DNA from: Rhodocytophaga aerolata
GTDB lineage: Bacteria; Bacteroidota; Bacteroidia; Cytophagales; 172606-1
Direction of reading: 5' to 3'
Length of the DNA: 64,000 nt
Assembly: GCF_030503435.1 (NCBI RefSeq)
Contig: NZ_JAUKPO010000018.1
Location: 85,569 to 149,568, forward strand
Part shown: in pieces, positions 1 to 9,373 of the stretch
Numbering within the stretch: the first letter of the stretch is position 1
Layout of the letters: every line of letters begins with the position of its first letter
Position numbers and translations under genes: made by a program
The notes under the pieces: model-generated
Database searches by the model: none
The model's input: the letters and a program-made list of their open reading frames with translations, nothing else
What the model was told of the DNA's origin: nothing

Positions 1-720
1 CTTGACTCTTACCAGCTGGTCGCCGCTTATATAAGCACGGAGCACAAGCTTGTTTAAATCAGCTATTTTATAGAGTGCTTTGCCATAACTTACCACTTCT
101 TTAGGCTCTGCCAGACGCATGGTAACTGTACCGCTTACCGGATTTACTATGGTTGATTTTTCAATCTGGTCACTGAGCCGCTCAATCTGTTTTTGAAGTG
201 GTAAAGTTTCTGACTGAATGCCTGTTTTCTGTGTGGTGAGAGCAGAAGCTTGGGCTGAGCGTTGGCCTTTGATGAGGGCAATTTGTTTCTCAATCATACT
301 TATCTGCGTATTGATATCATCCAGCTGCTTTCCCGGCACCGACTCTGCGGCCAACAGGTTCTCTGTACGCTTTTTTTCACGTTGAAGTGCTTTGAGTTGC
401 TCTTCCTGCAGGGCAATTTGCTGCTCATAGAATGAGGTTTGTGTAGCAATATTGGGCGTACGGGAAGAAACTGTTAGCAGGCTGGCTTTCAGTTGCTCTT
501 TTTGCAGCGCCAGTTGCAGGGTATCTATAAGACCTACCTTTATGCCGGCATCCAGTGTTTGTCCTTCTTCAACCGCAAACGATTCCAACACACCAGTTGC
601 TTGTGCAGACACAATGGTTTCAACAGCTTCAAAATTGCCATAGGCATCTGTCTGGTTGCCTTTGCGGTTACAGCCCCAAAGAGAAATAGCCCCAATAAAA
701 AGGAAAGTGAGAGTTTTCAT
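1..720 (-). CDS. HlyD-family efflux adaptor lipoprotein, 3' end outside window
   Basis: Periplasmic membrane-fusion protein linking an inner-membrane exporter to the TolC-like protein encoded just upstream. The 240 visible residues begin with a lipoprotein leader ending in the lipobox LWGC, so the mature protein should be anchored by its cysteine. Next comes a biotinyl-lipoyl-like half (VLESFAVEEGQTLDAG), a long helical hairpin rich in Gln/Lys/Glu at about residues 65-150, and the return lipoyl strand (IVNPVSGTVTMRLAEP). The reading frame is open to base 1, so the beta-barrel C-terminus is missing. It lies 75 bp downstream of tolC on the same strand. By family habit the exporter ATPase and permease should follow beyond the left edge; that is inference. 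Confidence 0.88.
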   Translation of the reverse strand, partial: MKTLTFLFIGAISLWGCNRKGNQTDAYGNFEAVETIVSAQATGVLESFAVEEGQTLDAGIKVGLIDTLQLALQKEQLKASLLTVSSRTPNIATQTSFYEQQIALQEEQLKALQREKKRTENLLAAESVPGKQLDDINTQISMIEKQIALIKGQRSAQASALTTQKTGIQSETLPLQKQIERLSDQIEKSTIVNPVSGTVTMRLAEPKEVVSYGKALYKIADLNKLVLRAYISGDQLVRVK

Positions 721-795
721 ATAGAAATATCAATTATGTATGAATAGAATATGTGTGAGTTGGAAGTGATATGTCTGCTGGTAACAAATGCCGGA

Positions 796-2064
796 TTAGT
801 TACCTGTTAAAGTCAGGTACTGCAGTTTGGCCATTTGCCACTGCACACGGTGAGTGTTTAAGTTGAGCCGGGCCTGGTTTTCAGCATTTAACTCACTGAT
901 ATAATCGCGTGCAGCAATAGCGCCATTTTCCAGTTGGCTGGCAGCACGCTGCCGTAACTTGCTCCGCAAGGCCACTATCTCCGTATCTTGTTCAAGCAGG
1001 TATTGATAGCGTTCAATTTCTGATTGCTGCTGGCGTAGCTCAAGCGAGAGGTTTTTCTCAAAAGTCGCCTGCTGATTGTTCACCATTTGCTCTTTAAGAG
1101 AAAGAATGGTGCGTTCTCTTTTTAAGGTATATCCATTGGAAAGTGTCCAGCTCAGGCGGACACCTCCTAGAAAAAAGCTACGAAAGTCGTTATTGAGAAG
1201 ATTGAGTGCCGGACGGCCTGCGCCTGTTTGAGCGAAAGCACTTACACGCGGCTGTATTCTGCTACTGACAAGTCCTTGCTGAACAGCAAGTTGTGAACGC
1301 TGCAAGCCGTATAACTTCATCTCTGGCCTTTGATTGGGCAGATTCTGAATACTTATTTCCTCCTGCTCTATCCCTAGTGTGGTGTTTTCATCTATAGATA
1401 GCCCGGTAAGTATCGCCAGCATCTCTTTGAAGCCATTGCGTAATGCCTTAAATTCGGATAGTTTTTGCTCCAGCTGCAAGTATTCAGCCTGCAAGGCATC
1501 TACCGTGGTTTGTGGTGCCGTACCATAAGTCACATTTGCCGAAAGCTTGTCTATCTGGTTTTTTACATGTGTTTGTTGCATTGCCATTAGCTTGCTGTTT
1601 TCTTCTGCCAGGAGCGCATTGAGAAAGTACAGGTTCACTTGGCTTTTTACTCTGTTTAGTTCTACTTCTATCCCTTGCACTTCCCGCGCTGTACTTGTTT
1701 TCTGCAGTTCCCTTTCAAATCTGTTTACTCCTCCGTCATAGAGCGTGTACCCTGCGTCCAGGGTGATTTTATATTGATCTTTGCTCAACTCCGGCACCTG
1801 AACACCAGGTACTTCTATCGGAAGTCTGGTTACTTCTGACTGCCAGCTTGCCTGCCCATTAACGGACATTTGCGGTAGCCAGCGGTTCGCCTTCAGGTTA
1901 CTAATGGCTGCTTCACCGGTTTGAGTATACAGCCCTTTTTGCCTGGCTAGCGGATAATTTGCCAGAGCTGCTTTCTGGCACTGTGCCAGCGTGATGGTAT
2001 CTTGTGCCTGCAACAGGGGTACACAGAAGAGCAAACAAGCAATACATAACAGATACTTTTTCAT
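796..2064 (-). CDS. TolC-family outer-membrane efflux protein
   Basis: Outer-membrane channel of a tripartite exporter, 422 residues. I start at 2064 because this methionine begins a clean signal peptide (MKKYLLCIACLLFCVPLLQAQ); the 12 residues upstream in frame look like leader DNA. The body has two OEP repeats of long amphipathic helices, with NLKANRWLPQMSVNGQ in the first and SRIQPRVSAFAQTGAGRP in the second, as in other TolC proteins. It sits between tetR (74 bp upstream) and hlyD (75 bp downstream) on one strand. A copy of the TetR operator-like box lies 36-54 bp before the start, so it probably has its own repressible promoter besides any read-through from tetR. Confidence 0.9.
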   Translation of the reverse strand: MKKYLLCIACLLFCVPLLQAQDTITLAQCQKAALANYPLARQKGLYTQTGEAAISNLKANRWLPQMSVNGQASWQSEVTRLPIEVPGVQVPELSKDQYKITLDAGYTLYDGGVNRFERELQKTSTAREVQGIEVELNRVKSQVNLYFLNALLAEENSKLMAMQQTHVKNQIDKLSANVTYGTAPQTTVDALQAEYLQLEQKLSEFKALRNGFKEMLAILTGLSIDENTTLGIEQEEISIQNLPNQRPEMKLYGLQRSQLAVQQGLVSSRIQPRVSAFAQTGAGRPALNLLNNDFRSFFLGGVRLSWTLSNGYTLKRERTILSLKEQMVNNQQATFEKNLSLELRQQQSEIERYQYLLEQDTEIVALRSKLRQRAASQLENGAIAARDYISELNAENQARLNLNTHRVQWQMAKLQYLTLTGN

Positions 2065-2099
2065 ATAAACAGTGTTTATTTTTGTCATTATTAAATACA

Positions 2100-2118
2100 T
2101 GTTTTAAACATTTGTTTA
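2100..2118. promoter_or_regulatory. Operator-like box before tolC
   Basis: The 19-mer TGTTTTAAACATTTGTTTA contains two interlocked inverted repeats, TGTTT-T-AAACA and AAACA-TT-TGTTT. It is identical to 2793-2811 upstream of the tetR start. A repressor gene bracketed by two identical palindromic boxes is the usual arrangement for an autoregulated TetR-family repressor. Confidence 0.75.
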
Positions 2119-2137
2119 ATATAAGGGCAAAAAAAAT

Positions 2138-2746
2138 TTACCTTACTTTCAGATAGGCCATCAGCATTTCTGGGACTATTTTTTTACGTTCTTCCATAAA
2201 TTTGCGAAAGCCTTCTTCATCCATATCTCCGATATAGGAAATAATAGGACGTGCCAGAAAAGGGAAAACCACATTGCCCATAATAGAAAATATCACATGC
2301 AGAGGGGCAACTTCCCGGATATTACCTTTGGCAATTTCCTCCTTCAGCTGCTTGGTGAAATAAGCTGTATGGATTACCTCTTTTACATGCATTTCCTTGA
2401 AAAGCAGGCTTCCCTCCTCTCTGTTTTCAGATAACACAAATAGGGGCATAAGTGGGTTTTCCATAATAAGATCCGTATAGCGGTCTACTATCTTCCATAT
2501 CTTTACCTCAAAAGGAGTCTCTTCGTTAAGTAGTAAAATCATTTTTCCAAAAAAAGCACGGAAAGATTCCATATAGATACTTTTAAAAAGCTGCTCTTTG
2601 CTTCTGAAATAATAATTGACCAAAGCCACATTGACATCTGCCTCTTGAGCTATCTGGCGAATCTTTGTTCCCTCATAGCCATACTTTAAGAACACCCGTT
2701 TAGCTGCTTCCTTAATACGTGTTTCCGTATCTAATTCTTTTTCCAT
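2138..2746 (-). CDS. TetR-family transcriptional repressor of the efflux operon
   Basis: 202 residues. The N-terminal helix-turn-helix (about residues 8-55) is canonical: IKEAAKRVFLKYGYEGTKIRQIAQEADVN, then ALVNYYFRSKEQLFKSI. The C-terminal ligand-binding part is all-helical and not diagnostic of a ligand. The gene is first in a minus-strand set tetR-tolC-hlyD, and identical operator-like boxes occur 47-65 bp upstream of its start and before tolC. The inferred role is a drug- or metabolite-responsive repressor of its own gene and the exporter, released when the ligand binds. Confidence 0.9.
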   Translation of the reverse strand: MEKELDTETRIKEAAKRVFLKYGYEGTKIRQIAQEADVNVALVNYYFRSKEQLFKSIYMESFRAFFGKMILLLNEETPFEVKIWKIVDRYTDLIMENPLMPLFVLSENREEGSLLFKEMHVKEVIHTAYFTKQLKEEIAKGNIREVAPLHVIFSIMGNVVFPFLARPIISYIGDMDEEGFRKFMEERKKIVPEMLMAYLKVR

Positions 2747-2760
2747 GTGTGTAAGTTAGG

Positions 2761-2791
2761 CAAAGATATACACAAGATAAATATAAAACAA
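2761..2791 (-). promoter_or_regulatory. Bacteroidota-type promoter of tetR
   Basis: On the minus strand, TTG (2791-2789), a 20-base spacer, then TATCTTTG (2768-2761) match the Bacteroidota sigma consensus TTG/TAnnTTTG. The tetR ATG follows 14 bases later, so the leader would be very short. The operator-like box ends one base upstream of the TTG element, where a bound repressor would block polymerase. Confidence 0.6.
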
Positions 2792-2792
2792 G

Positions 2793-2811
2793 TGTTTTAA
2801 ACATTTGTTTA
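2793..2811. promoter_or_regulatory. Operator-like box before tetR
   Basis: Second exact copy of TGTTTTAAACATTTGTTTA, abutting the -33 element of the tetR promoter. See the copy at 2100-2118. Confidence 0.75.
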
Positions 2812-3469
2812 AATATTAATTTACAGTTCAACACATTTACTTGTAAGTTTTAAATAACTACTTCCGATACATTTCTTTTTGAAAGTACTCCTACACTTGA
2901 TTATGTACAGGTCTCTACCTTATAATCTAGGTGAGTAAAACAAGTCCATTTACCGATCCTTTTGTACGAGTCCTGCACCAAAGCTCTCTAACTATTCCTG
3001 AACGAAGCAGATATTTATTGCCATACAAGGTTCATTTGAACTGCCGCCTCATTTGTCAAAACTCCAAACTACTTGCTGTTTTATTCTTTACCAGTTAACT
3101 AAATGAATCGTTTGCTATGCCCGGAAGAATCAATTCCTACAGTTCTTTTATTCAGCAAGCAGGTGGCCTTTTTGCTACAAGAGTTTTGCTTTTATAAAGC
3201 CAATTTCCGCTGATGTGTGTATTTACTCTGGAAAAATACACGTCTGCAGCGGGCATAAAAAATAGGTATGTTTCCTGGTACTTTCATTGCATTGTAGTAG
3301 ATATTGATCCGGAGATTTCATAAATAGGAGAGAAAGTTTAGTCCCTTAAAGATACTCGCAGACTAAACATACACACTAAAATTACCTTTTTTGTCCAGGT
3401 CAAGGGTATCTTTGTCCAGTTTAAGTGCTTATATGCTTCCGGAAGAAATTTGACGTGTAACTTGACTAC
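2812..3469. other. Intergenic region, no gene seen
   Basis: About 660 bp between divergent tetR and the histidine kinase gene. Stops are frequent in all frames and I recognise no RNA, repeat or protein fragment. It must carry the promoter of the kinase operon, but I see no convincing match to the consensus. Confidence 0.5.
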
Positions 3470-4441
3470 GTGAAAAGAGGGTTGATACATAAGGCCTCGA
3501 TTACGGCACCCATTATTGCTATGTATGGGTTGGCCCCTGTCTACCTGTTTAGTTCAATGGGCTGGTTACAGTTTTTAGTAAGCTATACGACACTCACCCT
3601 GGGTATCTTATTTTTCTGGTTTTTCAATATCTATCTGACAGAAAAAAACATCCGAACGGGCACCAGGTATATAATCAGTTATTTATCCACTTTCCTGCTT
3701 CACTCTGGTACTGTATTCATCGCAACCGTATCCGAGGGACAAATAAACCCAGGTAGTTTGATTATCTATTCAGTGGTAGGCACATTGGCCGTTAATACTA
3801 TTATTCTCATTATCATCCATTCCGATTTGCTCAAGCACAAAAAAGACCTGGCTGAGTTAGAAATTGGGAAGCTAAAAGTAGTAAATCTGGAAGCGCAGAA
3901 AAAGGTACTTTTACAGCAATTGCAGCCCCACTTCCTGTTCAATGCTATGAGCACCTTAAAGTCCTTGATAAGCGAAAACCCGCAAACGGCTGCTGATTAT
4001 ACCGTGAAGTTGTCGGAGTTTTTGCGCTACTCTGTCCAGTACCAGAACCATGAGCTGGTTTCTTTGAAAGAGGAACTGCAGTTTACTAGCGATTATATAG
4101 AACTTCAGCAGGTCAGGTTTGGAAATGCCTTGCATGTTCAAATTAGTATTCCCCAAGCGGCTTTAGCTATGAAATTGCCCGTTTTTGCCTTGCAGTCAAT
4201 GGTTGAAAATGCCATCAAGCACAATGGGTTTACGGAGAAAAAGCCTCTTACCATTGACATAACATTTGAGCATACCAGCCTGCGGATTGCCAATAATAAG
4301 TCGCCCAGGGCTGTGGGAAAAACCTCGGGTACCGGGCTCAAAAACCTGAGCGAACGGTATCAGATAATTTCAGGGAAAACACCGGAAATCGCAGAGACCC
4401 ACACCGGATTTATAGTATTCTTACCCTTACTTGAACCATGA
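3470..4441 (+). CDS. LytS/YehU-type sensor histidine kinase
   Basis: 323 residues if the GTG at 3470 is used; an ATG start lies at about codon 19. The first 120 residues form about four membrane helices. A His_kinase domain follows with the phosphoacceptor motif QPHFLFNAM (His154), and an HATPase domain with the N box SMVENAIKHN and the G-box-like GTGLKNLSERY. There is no obvious extracellular sensing domain, so the signal is probably perceived within or next to the membrane. The stop codon overlaps the start of the LytTR regulator (ATGA), which means the two are co-translated. The downstream exporter genes are the likely target of the pair; that is inference. Confidence 0.9.
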   Translation: MKRGLIHKASITAPIIAMYGLAPVYLFSSMGWLQFLVSYTTLTLGILFFWFFNIYLTEKNIRTGTRYIISYLSTFLLHSGTVFIATVSEGQINPGSLIIYSVVGTLAVNTIILIIIHSDLLKHKKDLAELEIGKLKVVNLEAQKKVLLQQLQPHFLFNAMSTLKSLISENPQTAADYTVKLSEFLRYSVQYQNHELVSLKEELQFTSDYIELQQVRFGNALHVQISIPQAALAMKLPVFALQSMVENAIKHNGFTEKKPLTIDITFEHTSLRIANNKSPRAVGKTSGTGLKNLSERYQIISGKTPEIAETHTGFIVFLPLLEP

Positions 4442-5196
4442 AAATAGTCATCATCGAAGATGAAAAACTGACGGCAAAAGACCTGGCCGCTACCATACGC
4501 GGCGTAGAGCCGGATGCAGAAATATTGCCTTTTTTGTATTCTGTGGAAGAGGCCGTCCGGTTTTTTGAGCAGCAGCCGGAGGTGGATTTGATATTTTCAG
4601 ATATCGAACTGGGCGACGGATTAAGTTTTGATATTTTTGAGCAGGTAAATACACAGACACCCATCATTTTTTGCACCGCCTATCAGCAATATGCGCTGGA
4701 AGCTTTTCAGACATTGGGCATCGATTATGTACTCAAACCCTTCAATAAGCAAGCCATTGAGAAAACCCTGCAAAAGTTCAAGCAGCTAAAAGACAAGCTT
4801 GCCAAAAAAAACGATAATCTGGATAGCCTGATTGGTTCCTTAAAAAATAGCCTGCTTCACAATATTCCTTCCGTAATCGTATATCAAGGCGAAAAAATCA
4901 TCCCTATCAGCGGCAGTGATATCGCTTTTTTTTTCATCGAAAATGAGGGCACATTTGCCTATACGTTTGCCCAGAAAAAGTATCCTGTCAGCCAGAAATT
5001 AGACAAACTCGAGCAGACATTTCCTTCTTTTTTCAGAGCCAACCGGCAGTTTCTGATTAACCGCAAAGCCGTAAAAGACGCCTCGCAGTACTTTAACCGT
5101 AAAATGCTTATCAACCTGCTGTTCCCCTACAAAGAGCCCATAGTAGTGGGAAAACTCAAAACCACCGAGTTTATCCACTGGCTTTCTCAACAATAA
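4438..5196 (+). CDS. LytTR-family response regulator
   Basis: 252 residues. The receiver domain (1-120) has the acidic pair ED8, phosphoacceptor Asp55 in IFSDIELGDG, and the conserved lysine in YVLKPF. The LytTR DNA-binding domain (about 150-250) shows the typical ANRQFLINRKAV stretch. It overlaps the kinase gene by four bases and is 109 bp upstream of a collinear exporter gene set. LytTR proteins usually bind paired direct repeats; I did not find a persuasive pair before 5306. Confidence 0.92.
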   Translation: MKIVIIEDEKLTAKDLAATIRGVEPDAEILPFLYSVEEAVRFFEQQPEVDLIFSDIELGDGLSFDIFEQVNTQTPIIFCTAYQQYALEAFQTLGIDYVLKPFNKQAIEKTLQKFKQLKDKLAKKNDNLDSLIGSLKNSLLHNIPSVIVYQGEKIIPISGSDIAFFFIENEGTFAYTFAQKKYPVSQKLDKLEQTFPSFFRANRQFLINRKAVKDASQYFNRKMLINLLFPYKEPIVVGKLKTTEFIHWLSQQ

Positions 5197-5305
5197 GCCT
5201 TCCCATTTCCCTGTCCATTTGGGAGAAAGTTTTGTCCGGTTCGCCTGCATAGCCATTGTGCAGTTTTTTTTGTGTCTACACTTTTGTATCAAACATAAGT
5301 AGCTG

Positions 5306-5695
5306 ATGCCCATGAAACGCCTGATTCTCTTCGGTTTATTGACTCTACTAACCTGTGTGTTTACCGGCCATAGTGCCGCAGCCCAGGGGGCTGATACTAT
5401 TTTGGGAAAGTGGCAGGATGCCGCCCACCCCGAAAAGCAAGTGGAGTTTCATAAAAAAGATAGCCAATATACCGGCAAAGTGATCAATGACCCGAAAAAT
5501 CCATCCAGAAACAATGCCATCCTGTTCAGAGAACTGGTATGGAACAACACAAACAAGACTTATCAGGGAACACTTATCAACCCAGATAATAAGGATGAAT
5601 ACAAAGTGGAAATAAGTCTTCCCGATAACAACACCTTTCAGTTTAAAGCGGGCAAGTTCATATTCTCCAGAACCTTCATTTTTAAACGGATTTAA
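5306..5695 (+). CDS. DUF2147-like secreted protein
   Basis: 129 residues, or 127 from the second methionine at 5312. A signal peptide (KRLILFGLLTLLTCVFTGHSAAAQ) is followed by the DUF2147 pattern: ILGKWQDAAHPEKQVEF at the start of the mature protein, YTGKVI in the middle and a C-terminal beta strand series ending FIFSRTFIFKRI. DUF2147 proteins are small periplasmic calycin-like beta barrels of unknown function. It is the first gene after the two-component pair and lies 2 bp before tolC, so it is probably an operon member induced with the exporter. Confidence 0.75.
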   Translation: MPMKRLILFGLLTLLTCVFTGHSAAAQGADTILGKWQDAAHPEKQVEFHKKDSQYTGKVINDPKNPSRNNAILFRELVWNNTNKTYQGTLINPDNKDEYKVEISLPDNNTFQFKAGKFIFSRTFIFKRI

Positions 5696-5697
5696 TC

Positions 5698-7017
5698 ATG
5701 ACGAAAGCTTCTTTCTGTATGATGTGTTGCTTCTGGATAACGCTTTTTACCCACACACGTGCCCAGACAGTGATTAGCAGTTTTGATGAACTCTTGCAGC
5801 TGACAGGGGCAAAAAGCCTGACGCTAAAAAACACAGACATCACTATTACCCAAGCCAAAAAAGCCCGGTTGGCTTCACTTATGGGCATTGTTGACCCTAC
5901 GGGCAGTGTTTCCGGTTCGTACACCAACAACACGCAGTTGCCGGTCAGTCTGTTTCCGGCTGAAATATTAGGCGGACAACCCGGCACTTTTCAGGAGGTA
6001 CCTCTGGGTGTGCAATACCAGACCAATTTCAATGCCTACATTGATATAAAACTATTGAACCCGCAAGGCTGGTCAAACCTGAGGCTGGCGAAAATCAATA
6101 TAGACTTGTCGGAAACAGAGCAGAAGCTGACACGCAAACAATTGTATGAAGACATAGCCGCCGTTTATTTTAATATCCTTACCCTGCAAGAGCAACTAAC
6201 TGCCACCGGACAAAATGTAGCGGCAGCCGATACCTTAGCCCAAACGGTTGCCGAAAAATACAGACAAGGCTTAGCCAATGGGCAGGAACTGAACGATAGC
6301 CAGGCAACGCTGCTGTCTACACAGGAATCGTACCGGCAGATACAGTACTTGGTTGAGCAGCAGATTTTGTCGCTGAAAGTGCTGTGCGATATTCCGGAAA
6401 CAGAGCAAATTCAGTTCACGCAGCCAGTACAGGGCAATGTTGATTTGTATACAGTAAACATTTCGGAAAATACCCTGCAGGCTACCAATGCCATGCTCCA
6501 GGAGAAGTATGCACAGGTGAATTATTATAAAATGGTCAATAGCAACTTGCCCACCTTATCGATAATCGGCTCCAGTACACGCCAGCAGTTTAATACCGTA
6601 CCCCGGCTTTTCGACAACCGGGTAAACTGGATTCCGAGCAGCTATATCGGCTTGCAGATTAGTATGCCCATACCGGGAACCAACTCCATCGCAGGCTTTT
6701 ACAAAGCCAGGTTCGATTATGAAAGAGCCAGGAACGGGGCCATACAGGCCAGAGCAAATGCCCAATCGGCGGCAAAGCAGCTACAGGTTGAGTACAACAA
6801 GTCCTTTTCGCAATACAAAAACAATCAGCAAGTGTATGAGCTTCACCGCGATTCGTACCAGAAAAATGCCTTGAACTACCAGGCCGGTATCCTCACCCTC
6901 GACCAGACCATTAATAGTTTTAATACCATGGTTAACAGCCAGTACCAGGCTATTTCGTCCGCCATTCAAGTGCTGCTGACAGAGGCGAAAATCAACATTC
7001 ATAACAAAATTCAATAA
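5698..7017 (+). CDS. TolC-family outer-membrane protein
   Basis: 439 residues with a short signal peptide ending THTRAQ. Two OEP-type repeats of long helices are separated by loops, and the family-typical GQELNDSQATLLSTQESY helix occurs near residue 200. It would form the outer-membrane exit duct for the HlyD/ABC system that follows at 4 bp. It is only distantly similar to the TolC protein at 796-2064, so the two are independent efflux systems and not a recent duplication. Confidence 0.88.
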   Translation: MTKASFCMMCCFWITLFTHTRAQTVISSFDELLQLTGAKSLTLKNTDITITQAKKARLASLMGIVDPTGSVSGSYTNNTQLPVSLFPAEILGGQPGTFQEVPLGVQYQTNFNAYIDIKLLNPQGWSNLRLAKINIDLSETEQKLTRKQLYEDIAAVYFNILTLQEQLTATGQNVAAADTLAQTVAEKYRQGLANGQELNDSQATLLSTQESYRQIQYLVEQQILSLKVLCDIPETEQIQFTQPVQGNVDLYTVNISENTLQATNAMLQEKYAQVNYYKMVNSNLPTLSIIGSSTRQQFNTVPRLFDNRVNWIPSSYIGLQISMPIPGTNSIAGFYKARFDYERARNGAIQARANAQSAAKQLQVEYNKSFSQYKNNQQVYELHRDSYQKNALNYQAGILTLDQTINSFNTMVNSQYQAISSAIQVLLTEAKINIHNKIQ

Positions 7018-7021
7018 ACTC

Positions 7022-8119
7022 ATGAAATCAATCCTAATTATGGTGATTGTGGCCATTTTCGGGCTTATTTCCTGCGGCAGGCAGACAGAAGAAACCAGGC
7101 CTATCCGGAAAGATGTCACCGAAACGGTGTTTGCCTCCGGCACTTTAGAAGCCGAAGGCACCTATAGTCTGACGGCGAGGGCCGAGGGGTATATCTCCGA
7201 CCTGTCGTTCCAGGAAAACGACCTGATTCAAAAAGGCCAGACCTTAGCCGTGATTGATAACCAGCAGAACCTGATTAATGCCAGAAGCGGACGCGTACTG
7301 TATGACATTGCCCAGGCCAATACCTCACCGGATGCACCGCAACTGGTGCAGGCAAAAAATGCCATGGAGCAGGCAAAGAAGCAAATGGAGTATAATTTAA
7401 CGCAGGTTGACCGGTATAAAAAACTCCTGGAAGCCAATAGTATTTCACGGGCTGATTACGAAAAAACAGAACTGCAGTACCAGTCTGCCAGAACAGAGTA
7501 CGAAAATGCCCGGCAGAATTATGCGCAGCTGAAACGGCAAGCCGAGCAGCAGCTGGTAATTAACCGTTCGCAGAAAGACATCAATGCCACCTTATCAGGT
7601 TACAACCAGATTCGTGCCGTGAAAGCGGGGCGTGTGTTGAAAAAACTCAAGCAGGCAGGGGATTTTGTAGCTCAGGGAGAAGTAATTGCCCTGATTGGCG
7701 AAGCCCGGTCTATGTATGCCAGAGTCAATGTAGATGAGGGGAGCATTGGTAAAATTAAGGTGGGGCAGCCGGCTGTTATCGGGTTAAACATCAATAAACA
7801 AAAAACCTACCGGGGCGAAGTGGCCGAAATACTTCCCACCTTTGAGGAAGCCACACAGTCGTTTGTCTGCAAAATCTATTTCAAAGACAGCCTGGATTTC
7901 AATATTGCCGGTACGCAGTTGCAGGTAAATATCATCGTAGACACCACCAAAAATGCCCTGCTCATTCCCAGAAAGTACCTGGGCTACGATAATGAAGTTC
8001 GTATTAAAGGCGAAGATAAACCCCGGAAAATAGAAACCAAACTAGTGAGCAGTGAGTGGGTGCAGGTGCTGTCGGGCATGGATGAAAATGCGGTTTTAAT
8101 CACCGAAAACGGACAATAA
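7022..8119 (+). CDS. HlyD/MacA-type periplasmic adaptor lipoprotein
   Basis: 365 residues. The leader ends in the lipobox ISCG, giving a lipid-anchored adaptor. Order of parts: first lipoyl half (ASGTLEAEGTYSLTARAEGY), helical hairpin at about 85-170 (YKKLLEANSISRADYEKTEL), second lipoyl half (IRAVKAGRVLKKLKQAGDF), then beta-barrel and membrane-proximal strands. Gap to the permease gene is 1 bp, to tolC 4 bp. The set TolC-MacA-MacB is that of an ABC-driven tripartite exporter for peptides, lipids or drugs; the substrate cannot be read from the sequence. Confidence 0.9.
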   Translation: MKSILIMVIVAIFGLISCGRQTEETRPIRKDVTETVFASGTLEAEGTYSLTARAEGYISDLSFQENDLIQKGQTLAVIDNQQNLINARSGRVLYDIAQANTSPDAPQLVQAKNAMEQAKKQMEYNLTQVDRYKKLLEANSISRADYEKTELQYQSARTEYENARQNYAQLKRQAEQQLVINRSQKDINATLSGYNQIRAVKAGRVLKKLKQAGDFVAQGEVIALIGEARSMYARVNVDEGSIGKIKVGQPAVIGLNINKQKTYRGEVAEILPTFEEATQSFVCKIYFKDSLDFNIAGTQLQVNIIVDTTKNALLIPRKYLGYDNEVRIKGEDKPRKIETKLVSSEWVQVLSGMDENAVLITENGQ

Positions 8120-8120
8120 T

Positions 8121-9353
8121 ATGAGGCTGAAAGTAAACTACGACATTGCGTTCACGCATATCCTCACCCGCAAAAAGCAAACCCTGGTTGCGGCTATGGG
8201 GGTTACAGTGGGTATTGCTTTGTACATTTTTTCTAACTCCATTGTATCTGGGGTAAGCAGTTATACCAAATTGAATATGTTTAAAACCATACCACATATC
8301 CGCATACATAAGGAAGATGAAATTAGTAAATCACTTATTGCAACCGACAGCACTACTTTCAACCTGATAAGCAACCCCAAAATTACCACTACCAGTAAGA
8401 CAATTATCAACCCATATGGACTTATTGACCAGTTGAAAAAGCAACCCTATGTATTGAATGCGGCTCCGCAGGTAAATGTAGATTTGTTTTACAGCAGCGG
8501 CAAATCACAGCTCAAAGGCATGGCCAGTGGTATAGACGTACAAGCAGCCGATGCCATGTTCAACATCACCAGCACCATGCTGGCAGGCAATCTGGAAAAC
8601 CTTTCATCGGACTTAAACGGGATTGTGATTGGGCGAGGAATTGCCGAAAAACTGAACTTGCGGATGGGCGATAACCTGAGCATCATTTCGTCTTTGGGGG
8701 TGAGTAAGGTGCTGAAAGTAATTGGTGTGTTTGCCACCGATAACCGGGCAACTGACGATAGCAAATCCTATATACACCTGGCCACCGCCCAGCAACTCAT
8801 CGGGGGAAACCCCACTTCCGTAACCGACATTTATGTAAAGCTGAGTAATCCGGATTCTTCCGGTGTGTATGCCCCCCGGCTGCAGCAACTCACCCAATAC
8901 AAAGTAGAAGACTGGCAGATAGAAAATGCCGACCAGCTGGCACAAAGCAAACTGACTGGTACCATGACTCCCCTGATTTCCTTCTCTATTATGCTGGTAG
9001 CCTCTTTTGGCATTTACAACATCATCAACATGACTATTACCCAGAAAATGAACGACATTGCCATTCTGAAAGCCAATGGATTCAAAGGGAAAGATATCAT
9101 CAAGATATTCCTGACTGAAGCCTTTATCATGGGCGCTTTCGGAACGCTGCTGGGGGTAAGTATCGGGGCCATACTGGTGTATATAGCCAAAGGAATTTAT
9201 GTGGGCCCGCCGGTGGGGTATTTCCCAGTCCGGTTTGATGCATCCATTTTTATTTCCGGCATCTTCTTCGGCCTGTTTGTATCCCTGGGAGCAGGGTATT
9301 TTCCGGCCAGAAAAGCTGCAAAAATTGACCCGGTTGACATCTTCAGAAAGTAA
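8121..9353 (+). CDS. FtsX/MacB-type ABC exporter permease
   Basis: 410 residues with the MacB/LolC layout: one N-terminal membrane helix (about 20-42, VAAMGVTVGIALYIFSNSIV), a large periplasmic domain (45-280), and three C-terminal helices forming the FtsX domain, with the conserved cytoplasmic stretch QKMNDIAILKANGFKGKDI. It lacks a fused ATPase; the separate ATPase is encoded at 9572. The 218-bp gap between them is unusual for this gene pair and holds a decayed coding remnant. Confidence 0.9.
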   Translation: MRLKVNYDIAFTHILTRKKQTLVAAMGVTVGIALYIFSNSIVSGVSSYTKLNMFKTIPHIRIHKEDEISKSLIATDSTTFNLISNPKITTTSKTIINPYGLIDQLKKQPYVLNAAPQVNVDLFYSSGKSQLKGMASGIDVQAADAMFNITSTMLAGNLENLSSDLNGIVIGRGIAEKLNLRMGDNLSIISSLGVSKVLKVIGVFATDNRATDDSKSYIHLATAQQLIGGNPTSVTDIYVKLSNPDSSGVYAPRLQQLTQYKVEDWQIENADQLAQSKLTGTMTPLISFSIMLVASFGIYNIINMTITQKMNDIAILKANGFKGKDIIKIFLTEAFIMGAFGTLLGVSIGAILVYIAKGIYVGPPVGYFPVRFDASIFISGIFFGLFVSLGAGYFPARKAAKIDPVDIFRK

Positions 9354-9373
9354 TACCAGAATAATCTCTTTAA

